The notes beneath the pieces were generated by a model. It saw only the letters and a list, made by a program, of their open reading frames with translations. It had not been told where the DNA came from and did no database searches. From Acetivibrio straminisolvens JCM 21531 (GTDB lineage Bacteria; Bacillota; Clostridia; Acetivibrionales; Acetivibrionaceae): a stretch of DNA of 64,000 nt. The translations under genes and the position numbers were made by a program. The stretch is taken from NCBI RefSeq assembly GCF_000521465.1, contig NZ_BAVR01000014.1, positions 1 through 64,000 on the forward strand, read 5' to 3'. This document shows positions 57,939 to 64,000 of the stretch, one piece after another (positions within the stretch are counted from its first letter, which is position 1; every line of letters starts with the position of its first letter).

Positions 57939-60202
57939 TGGATAAAAAAGAAAAAATACTGGCATTTATGAGGGAGGATGCATATAAACCCCTTTTATTC
58001 GGTGAATTGGTTACTGTACTAGACGTCCCAAAAAGTGAGATTGGGAAGTTTGAGAGCCTGCTGATGGAGCTGGAGGAAGAAGGCAGAATATTTAAAACCC
58101 AGAAAGATAGATACGGAGTCCCTGAGAGGATGAATTTAATATGCGGATATCTTCAGGGAAATGAGCATGGGTATGGATTTTTAATACCTGATGATGAAAA
58201 CATGAAGGATATATTTATTCCTTCAGGCGGCTTAAATGGCGCCATGCATAAAGACAGAGTTATAGCAAGGATCAACAAAAAAGGCATCGGGGACAAAAGG
58301 GCCGAAGGGGAAATAATAAAAATTGTAAAAAGGGCTAACAAGACCGTTGTCGGTACCTTTGAAAGCAGCAAGTACTTTGGCTTTGTAGTACCGGATGACC
58401 CGAGGATATCTGGGGATATTTTTATTCCAAAGGATGAGATAAATGGCGCTAAGTCAGGTCAAAAAGTTGTGGCGGAGATTGTTGTATGGCCGGCAAAAAG
58501 AAGAAATGCCGAGGGCAGGATAGTTGAAATAATTGGTGACAAAGATGAGCCGGGTTCGGATATTCTCTCTATTATAAAGGCTTACAATCTAAGGGAGGAT
58601 TTCCCTGAGGAAGTTATGAGAGAGGCCAAATCAATCAGCCAGACTGTGACCGAGGATATGATCAAAGGAAGGCGCGACCTTAGGGATTTGACCATGGTCA
58701 CCATAGATGGCGAAGACGCCAAAGACTTGGATGATGCTGTTTCCCTTGAAAGACTTCCCAATGGAAATTATCGCCTGGGAGTTCATATAGCTGATGTAAG
58801 CTATTATGTCAAGGAAAACTCTCCTTTGGATATAGAGGCTTTGAAAAGAGGTACCAGTGTTTATCTGGTTGACAGGGTTATACCTATGCTTCCAAAAGAA
58901 CTTTCAAACGGAATATGCAGTCTAAATCCTAAAGTTGACAGGCTTGCTTTCACTGTCATGATGGAGATTGACAAATCCGGCAGAGTTGTGGACCATGAAA
59001 TATTTGAGAGTGTAATAAACGTTAATGAGAGAATGACCTATACCGATGTTTACAAGATTCTTGAGGAAAATGACGAGAGACTTATTGAACGTTATAAAGA
59101 CCTCTGCGGCACCTTCAATACGATGAAAGAACTGGCTCTTATACTCAGAAAAAAGAGGATGGACAGAGGAGCTATTGACTTTAATTTTGACGAGGCAAAG
59201 ATTATACTTGATGAAAAAGGTGTGCCGGTTGAAGTTAAAAAGTATGAAATGACTATTGCCAATAATATAATTGAAGAATTCATGCTGATATGCAATGAAA
59301 CGGTTGCAGAGCGCTTTTTCTGGACAAATACACCTTTTGTCTACAGGATTCATGAAGACCCGGATACGGACAAAATTGAGGCGTTCAGCGAGTTTGTACA
59401 CAATATGGGATATACACTCAAAGGCATAAACAAAATTCATCCTAAGGCTTTGCAGGACGTTTTGGAGAAGGCCAGAGGTACAAAAGAGGAGACCATAATA
59501 AGCACAGTAATGCTGAGGTCTTTGCAAAAGGCCAGATACAGCCATATCAACAGCGGGCATTTCGGGCTTGCTGCAAAGTACTACTGCCACTTTACATCGC
59601 CTATTAGAAGATATCCTGACCTAATTATTCATAGGATTATGAAGGAATATCTAAAAGGTGATTTGAATCCTGCAAGAGAAGATTTGCTAAACAGTAGGCT
59701 TCCCGAGGTTGCAAAGCTTTGCTCCGATAGAGAACGGGCTGCGGAAGAGGCGGAAAGAGACACGGAAGATCTAAAGAAAGTTGAATTCATGAAGAAGCAT
59801 GAAGGAGAGGTATTTGAAGGTATAATATCAAATGTAACTTCCTTCGGTATGTTTGTGGAGCTGGAAAACACTATCGAAGGCTTGGTGAGAATGAGCAGCT
59901 TGGAGGATGACTATTATGTTTATAACGACAAGACCTACAGCCTGATAGGGGAAAGAAGCAGAAAGGTTTACCGAATAGGTGATGTGGTAAATGTCACGCT
60001 AATCAAAGCCGATATATCTGCACGCAAAATTGAATTTGCGATTGTTGATACAGGTAATACGGAAAACGATGAAAAATCCGAAGAGCCTGATTGGGATGAA
60101 GATGTGAAGCCAAAGAGAAAGCGCAAGAAGAAAATAATGGATGAAGCTGTAATTCTTCACGTTCAGGGAAAAAAGAAAAAGGTCAAAAAAATAGAAATAT
60201 AA
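57935..60202 (+). CDS. rnr: Ribonuclease R
   Basis: A 3'-5' exoribonuclease that degrades structured RNA and takes part in tmRNA quality control. About 755 residues. N-terminal winged helix (~1-65), two cold-shock OB domains (MNLICGYLQGNEHGYGFLIP; GTFESSKYFGFVVPDD), RNB catalytic domain with DGEDAKDLDDAVSLE and HIADVSYYV (metal Asp cluster ~265), TSPIRRYPDLIIHR, C-terminal S1 domain (GIISNVTSFGMFVELENTIEG) and a Lys-rich tail. The start may be at 57903 (see the leader entry). Confidence 0.95.
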   Translation: MMDKKEKILAFMREDAYKPLLFGELVTVLDVPKSEIGKFESLLMELEEEGRIFKTQKDRYGVPERMNLICGYLQGNEHGYGFLIPDDENMKDIFIPSGGLNGAMHKDRVIARINKKGIGDKRAEGEIIKIVKRANKTVVGTFESSKYFGFVVPDDPRISGDIFIPKDEINGAKSGQKVVAEIVVWPAKRRNAEGRIVEIIGDKDEPGSDILSIIKAYNLREDFPEEVMREAKSISQTVTEDMIKGRRDLRDLTMVTIDGEDAKDLDDAVSLERLPNGNYRLGVHIADVSYYVKENSPLDIEALKRGTSVYLVDRVIPMLPKELSNGICSLNPKVDRLAFTVMMEIDKSGRVVDHEIFESVINVNERMTYTDVYKILEENDERLIERYKDLCGTFNTMKELALILRKKRMDRGAIDFNFDEAKIILDEKGVPVEVKKYEMTIANNIIEEFMLICNETVAERFFWTNTPFVYRIHEDPDTDKIEAFSEFVHNMGYTLKGINKIHPKALQDVLEKARGTKEETIISTVMLRSLQKARYSHINSGHFGLAAKYYCHFTSPIRRYPDLIIHRIMKEYLKGDLNPAREDLLNSRLPEVAKLCSDRERAAEEAERDTEDLKKVEFMKKHEGEVFEGIISNVTSFGMFVELENTIEGLVRMSSLEDDYYVYNDKTYSLIGERSRKVYRIGDVVNVTLIKADISARKIEFAIVDTGNTENDEKSEEPDWDEDVKPKRKRKKKIMDEAVILHVQGKKKKVKKIEI

Positions 60203-60223
60203 TAGAAGTATAAAGGGAGAGAT

Positions 60224-60672
60224 TTGATATTTTACTTGTGAGTGCGTGCCTTCTTGGAGTGGATTGCAAATATAATGGAGAAAATAATCTAAACAGCAAG
60301 GTCTTAGAACTTCTTTCGAAAGAGACTTTGATACCGGTATGCCCTGAGCAGCTGGGAGGATGTCCTACGCCGAGAGTTCCTTCTGAAATAGTAGACGGAG
60401 ACGGTGCGGACGTTTTAGACGGCAAAGCCAGAGTAATGACCAAAAATGGGGAAGACGTTACCGAGTATTTTATTAGGGGTGCCCGGGAAGTGCTAAAGAT
60501 CGCACAATCCATGGGCATTGAGAAAGCAATAATGAAGGCCAGAAGTCCATCCTGCGGATTTTGCAGTATTTACGACGGTACGTTTTCGGGAAAAACCAAA
60601 AGTGGTAACGGTGTCACTACAGAGATTCTGAAAAGAAACGGAATTTCGGTTTTGACGGAGGAAGATGTATAA
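60224..60672 (+). CDS. DUF523 family protein (frameshifted near the start)
   Basis: A ~149-residue cysteine-rich protein: SACLLGVDCKYNGENN, VCPEQLGGCPTPR and KARSPSCGFCSIYDG, the DUF523 pattern. No function is established. TTG 60224 has a ribosome site (AAGGGAG), but the frame slips at the TTTT run near 60231; one extra T gives MIFLLVSACLLGVDC. Without repair only GTG 60238, lacking a ribosome site, is available. It follows rnr by 20 bases. Confidence 0.85.
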
Positions 60673-60703
60673 AACGCGAAGAGTGAAAATGAAGGATAAC
60701 ATT

Positions 60704-60734
60704 ATGAGGAGGTAAAATGTATTTACCTCCTCAT
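60704..60734. terminator. Perfect 13-bp inverted repeat between convergent genes
   Basis: ATGAGGAGGTAAA and TTTACCTCCTCAT are exact inverted copies with a five-base loop. It lies between the ends of the convergent DUF523 and HPr-like genes and is probably a bidirectional terminator, although no T run follows on either strand. Confidence 0.6.
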
Positions 60735-60740
60735 TACAAA

Positions 60741-60968
60741 CTACACAATAAAGTTTTTGATTTCTTCGCAGAAGCCTCCGCATTCGTCAGCGTGAACATC
60801 TACTCTGATAGGTTTACTTAAGTCAAGACTGAAGATGCCCATGATAGATTTTGCATCAACCACATAACGTCCAGATGTTAAATCAATATCAAAATCATAT
60901 TTATTAACTATATTAACAAAATCCTTAACATCAGTAATGGACTTAAGTGAAATATTGAATGATTTCAT
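60741..60968 (-). CDS. HPr-like protein lacking the active-site histidine
   Basis: Minus strand, ATG at 60966-60968 behind a strong site (AAAGGGGG). The 75-residue protein has the HPr fold pattern: NISLKSITDVKDFVNIV, then VDAKSIMGIFSLDLSKP, where the serine matches the HprK target. The GLHARP histidine motif is missing. It cannot act as a PTS carrier and may be a Crh-like regulator or another fold member. It is the only gene recognised on this strand in the window. Confidence 0.75.
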   Translation of the reverse strand: MKSFNISLKSITDVKDFVNIVNKYDFDIDLTSGRYVVDAKSIMGIFSLDLSKPIRVDVHADECGGFCEEIKNFIV

Positions 60969-61126
60969 ACTATTTCCCCCTTTATATTTCTTTACGCATT
61001 ATTTTTTCCTGTTTATATCTTAACCTGTTTGAAGTTGCAAGTCAATCGTGATATTGCTAAAATTTACTTAGTATTTTATAACTATTTTTTCATATCAAAA
61101 TAGAGTAGAGGAGTTTTAAACAAGCA

Positions 61127-62431
61127 ATGAAAAGGGCTGCATTCTATACATTAGGCTGCAAGGTAAACCAATATGAGACCGAGGCAATTTCCGAGATGTT
61201 CGAAAAAGCGGGCTACGAGATAGTAGACTTTGAACAAGAAGCCGATGTTTATGTGATTAATACATGTACCGTTACCAATTTGAGTGACCGAAAGTCTCGG
61301 CAAATGATAAGAAGGGCAAAAAAAACTAACCCGGATTCCGTAGTTATCGTAGTCGGCTGCTATGCCCAGACCGCACCCGAGGAAGTAAGCGAAATTGAAG
61401 GGGTAAACATGGTTGTCGGTACCAAGGACAGGAGCAAAATTTTAGAGTATCTTGAAGAACTGGAGGCTTCTGGTGGCCGGAAGAATTATGTTGGAGACAT
61501 AATGAAAACCAGGGAATTTGAGGAATTAGGTGTTGATGTATACAAAGAGCGTACCCGGGCTTTTATTAAGATACAGGAGGGATGCAGTCAATTTTGCACA
61601 TACTGCATAATTCCATATGCTAGAGGGCCTGTGAGAAGCCGTTCGGAGGAAAACATCCTGAAGGAAGTGGCAGGACTTGCCCAGAGCGGATATAAAGAAA
61701 TAGTACTTACCGGAATACATGTTGCATCTTATGGAAAAGATATAAAGACTACTTCATTGGTTGATATTATAAGAAAAGTTCATGAAATTGACGGGATAGA
61801 AAGAATCAGGCTCGGCTCAATTGAGCCTACAACGGTAACGGAAGATTTTGTTGAAGCGGTAAAGGGACTTCATAAATTGTGTCCGCAGTTTCATATTTCT
61901 CTTCAAAGCGGTTGTGACAGTACCCTAAAGAGAATGAACCGAAAGTATACCGCCAAAGAGTATCTGAGATCTGTAAAGCTTCTGAGAGATAACTTGAAGG
62001 ACGTGGCTGTTACAACAGATATTATGGTTGGTTTTCCGGGAGAAACCGATGAAGAATTTAAAGAAACATACAGGTTCCTTGAAGAAGTTTTCTTCTCAAG
62101 GATGCATGTGTTCAAATACTCCCGTAGAAAAGGTACACCGGCGGCATCTTATCCTGACCAGGTTTCGCCGCAAAAAAAAGAAGAGAGAAGCCGCATGTTG
62201 ATTGAACTTGCTTCCCGTATGACCTTAAAGTACAACCAGAGTTTCATAGGCAGGGTTTTGCCGGTGTTGTTTGAGCAGGAAGTAAAGGAAAAAGAAGGTT
62301 TTATGGAAGGGCTGACACCAAATTATATAAGAGTTGAATGCCAAGGGGATAAAGATATCGAAGGAAAAATTTTAGATGTGCTTTTAAAAGAGACCAAAGA
62401 CGATTTTATCATAGGAGAGGTCGTAAGTTAG
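61127..62431 (+). CDS. mtaB: tRNA threonylcarbamoyladenosine C2-methylthiotransferase MtaB
   Basis: Radical SAM enzyme that adds methylthio to t6A37 of tRNA. ATG 61127 (MKRAAFYTLGCKVNQYETEA). UPF0004 domain cysteines lie in TLGCKVNQ, VINTCTVTNLSD and VVGCYAQ. Radical SAM CxxxCxxC in EGCSQFCTYCIIPYARGPVRSR. C-terminal TRAM-like domain. The 434-residue length is normal. Intact. Confidence 0.95.
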   Translation: MKRAAFYTLGCKVNQYETEAISEMFEKAGYEIVDFEQEADVYVINTCTVTNLSDRKSRQMIRRAKKTNPDSVVIVVGCYAQTAPEEVSEIEGVNMVVGTKDRSKILEYLEELEASGGRKNYVGDIMKTREFEELGVDVYKERTRAFIKIQEGCSQFCTYCIIPYARGPVRSRSEENILKEVAGLAQSGYKEIVLTGIHVASYGKDIKTTSLVDIIRKVHEIDGIERIRLGSIEPTTVTEDFVEAVKGLHKLCPQFHISLQSGCDSTLKRMNRKYTAKEYLRSVKLLRDNLKDVAVTTDIMVGFPGETDEEFKETYRFLEEVFFSRMHVFKYSRRKGTPAASYPDQVSPQKKEERSRMLIELASRMTLKYNQSFIGRVLPVLFEQEVKEKEGFMEGLTPNYIRVECQGDKDIEGKILDVLLKETKDDFIIGEVVS

Positions 62432-62645
62432 CTCTTATGACGGTAGCAAGTTTTTTAAAATTTTAAGGAAACCGCGAGAATAAAAGATACATCATAATCA
62501 AATAAGCAGAATTAATATGAATCGCACTCAAAAATATTGCATAATTTATCCTGTTGTATTACTATATATATATACGCGTGGTGTTATGGACTTGGGTTGG
62601 TGCTATTTAACTTTAGTCCTCACTTGGACAGGAGAGTGATTAGTT

Positions 62646-62915
62646 ATGGCAAACAATGAAACTATGATGTTTAGTGTAGAGAAAGAAAAGGTTAATGAAG
62701 CCAGGGAATTGCTTTTATCTGTATACCAGGCTTTAAAAGAAAAGGGTTACAATCCTATTAACCAGATTGTAGGTTATATTCTTTCGGGGGATCCGACCTA
62801 CATAACTAATCATCTGGATGCCAGAAGTTCTATCAGAAAATTGGAAAGGGACGAGCTTTTAGAGGAAATATTAAGGTGCTATCTGGAAGAATGTATCAAT
62901 AAAGGCTCCGTATGA
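62646..62915 (+). CDS. IreB family regulatory phosphoprotein
   Basis: An 89-residue DUF965/IreB protein: [44 protein letters not shown] and [14 protein letters not shown]. In enterococci IreB is a substrate of the Ser/Thr kinase IreK. ATG 62646 follows AGGAGAGTG. The mtaB-ireB-ruvX neighbourhood is typical of Firmicutes. Confidence 0.93.
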   Translation: MANNETMMFSVEKEKVNEARELLLSVYQALKEKGYNPINQIVGYILSGDPTYITNHLDARSSIRKLERDELLEEILRCYLEECINKGSV

Positions 62916-62932
62916 TATATACGGAGTTTTTT
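62906..62932 (+). terminator. Terminator overlapping the ireB stop
   Basis: CTCCGTAT pairs with ATACGGAG around a five-base loop that holds part of the stop codon, followed by six T. Confidence 0.85.
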
Positions 62933-62980
62933 ATAGTATTTCGATTAATAAATAATAAAGTTGTTAGGCTGGTGTAATAA

Positions 62981-63927
62981 TTGGAATATTGTAAATTGGG
63001 CAAGACAGATTTGGAAGTTTCAAAGCTGTGCTTTGGCGGACTTATTATTGGACCTCTTCAAGCAAACCTTTCTCCGGAACTTGGAGCTGAAATAATTTTA
63101 GAGGCTTTTGAGCTTGGCGTCAATTTTATCGATACGGCAGAGCTTTATGGTACCTATCCCCATATTGGAAAAGCATTAAAAAAATCAAATAAGAATATTA
63201 TTGTAGCGACTAAGTCCTACGCCTATTCTGCCGAAGGAGCAAAGGAGAGTCTTGAAAAAGCAAGGAGAGAATTGGATATTGATGTGATTGACATTTTTTT
63301 GCTTCACGAGCAGGAAAGCAGACTTACATTAAAGGGACATAGGGAAGCTCTGGAATATTATATTTCCATGAAAGAAAAGGGAATAATAAAAGCAGTTGGA
63401 GTATCGACCCATAATGTTGAAGTTGTGGATGCCTGCTGTGAGATGCCCGAGATTGATGTAATTCATCCTCTGGTAAACAAGGCTGGTATCGGTATAGGAG
63501 ACGGATCAATTGAAGATATGCTCAAAGCCGTCGAAAAGGCTTATTTGGCGGGAAAAGGAATATACAGCATGAAGCCTTTGGGAGGAGGAAATCTTATTAA
63601 ATCCTATAAGGAGGCTATGGATTTTGTACTGAATATTCCGTATATACATTCCATTGCTCTTGGTATGCAGTCGATAGAAGAGGTTATTATGAATGTTTGC
63701 ATATTTGAGGGCAAAGAAGTGCCTCAAGATGTAAAAAAAGTCTTGAGAGCAAAAAGAGACAGCTTCATATAGACTGGTGGTGCGAAGGCTGCGGAAAATG
63801 TATAGAAAGATGCAAGCAGGGAGCTTTAAAATTGGTTGACGGAAAAGCAACAGTCGCAGAAGAAAAATGTGTATTATGCAGTTACTGTGCATCGGTATGT
63901 CCTGTATTTGCTATCAAAGTAACGTAA
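62981..63927 (+). CDS. Aldo/keto reductase with C-terminal 4Fe-4S ferredoxin domain (frameshifted here)
   Basis: TTG 62981 opens MEYCKLGKTDLEVSKLCFGG. AKR fold: FIDTAELYG (Asp/Tyr), VVATKSYAY, DIFLLHEQES and GVSTHNVEVV. The frame stops at 63772; restoring one base near 63768 adds DWWCEGCGKCIERCKQGAL and CVLCSYCASVCPVFAIKVT, two CxxCxxCxxxC clusters, ending at 63927. The total is ~315 residues. Members of this ferredoxin-linked AKR group are common in anaerobes; the substrate is unknown. Confidence 0.88.
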
Positions 63928-63985
63928 TATTTTGCACAAAAGAGCCCTGGACCAAGTGAATATCATGGAAGTGGTGGAGGTATCT

Positions 63986-64000
63986 ATGAGGATAATGGGG
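63986..64000 (+). CDS. Start of next gene, possibly ruvX (cut by window edge)
   Basis: ATG 63986 follows GGAGG and the first five codons read MRIMG. That matches the usual opening of the Holliday junction resolvase RuvX/YqgF, which is often found near ireB in Firmicutes. Five residues are too few to be sure. Confidence 0.4.

Noticed and set aside
58922-59590. Long minus-strand ORF of 222 codons inside rnr, and similar antisense ORFs at 1489-2151, 7211-7786 and 29689-30297
   Set aside because: They lie opposite well-conserved + strand genes, have no ribosome sites and no recognisable motifs; they are codon-bias shadows.

Overview
The window is most likely chromosomal DNA of a spore-forming, cellulosome-producing clostridium, close to Acetivibrio (Clostridium) thermocellus. 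The sequence shows a signal-peptide protein ending in a type I dockerin, a spoIIA/spoVA sporulation block, TTG and GTG starts behind strong purine-rich ribosome sites, AT-rich spacers and a glycolytic cluster. The species name is inference. Nearly every gene is on the + strand. No rRNA, tRNA, CRISPR array, insertion sequence or prophage was recognised.

A caution for the whole window: more than 20 genes are broken by what look like single-base indels, mostly losses. They include genes a living cell could hardly lose, such as enolase, phosphoglycerate mutase, murB and sigF. In each case the neighbouring frame continues the same conserved protein. I read these as sequence or assembly errors, not pseudogenes, and give reconstructed spans.

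Layout. 1-9908: end of a nonribosomal peptide cluster, with an A-PCP-C module, a second synthetase whose A domain is interrupted by a methyltransferase and which ends in an epimerase plus a BtrH/papain-like region, and a B12-binding radical SAM enzyme. 10114-17261: two exported copper-amine-oxidase-N/TPR proteins around a single-pass HTH protein, then a dockerin protein with three repeats. 17484-25745: hprK, PHP phosphoesterase, murB, rapZ, yvcK, glycogen debranching enzyme, whiA, HPr. 25937-30463: spoIIAA-spoIIAB-sigF and spoVA genes. 30538-33482: CheX-like protein, trmL, a GGDEF/HD-GYP protein. 33563-47822: an iterative polyketide (PUFA-synthase-like) cluster. 48086-56812: gap-pgk-tpiA-gpmI, a second GGDEF/HD-GYP gene, eno and secG. 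57127-64000: HD protein, rnr, DUF523, an HPr-like protein on the minus strand, mtaB, ireB, aldo/keto reductase-ferredoxin and the first codons of the next gene.

The most interesting system is the polyketide cluster. It combines a KS-AT-KS' protein, a (3x ACP)-KR-DH protein, a phosphopantetheinyl transferase, a free ACP, an acyl ligase, a hydrolase and two KAS III-like proteins. No enoyl reductase is visible, so the expected product is a conjugated polyene. All three tandem ACPs carry threonine instead of the usual pantetheine serine. One KAS III protein has lost its catalytic cysteine while its partner keeps it. Separately, gap and pgk share an exact 20-bp element at the same distance upstream of matching TTGAAA-N17-TAAAAT promoters, which suggests a common regulator.
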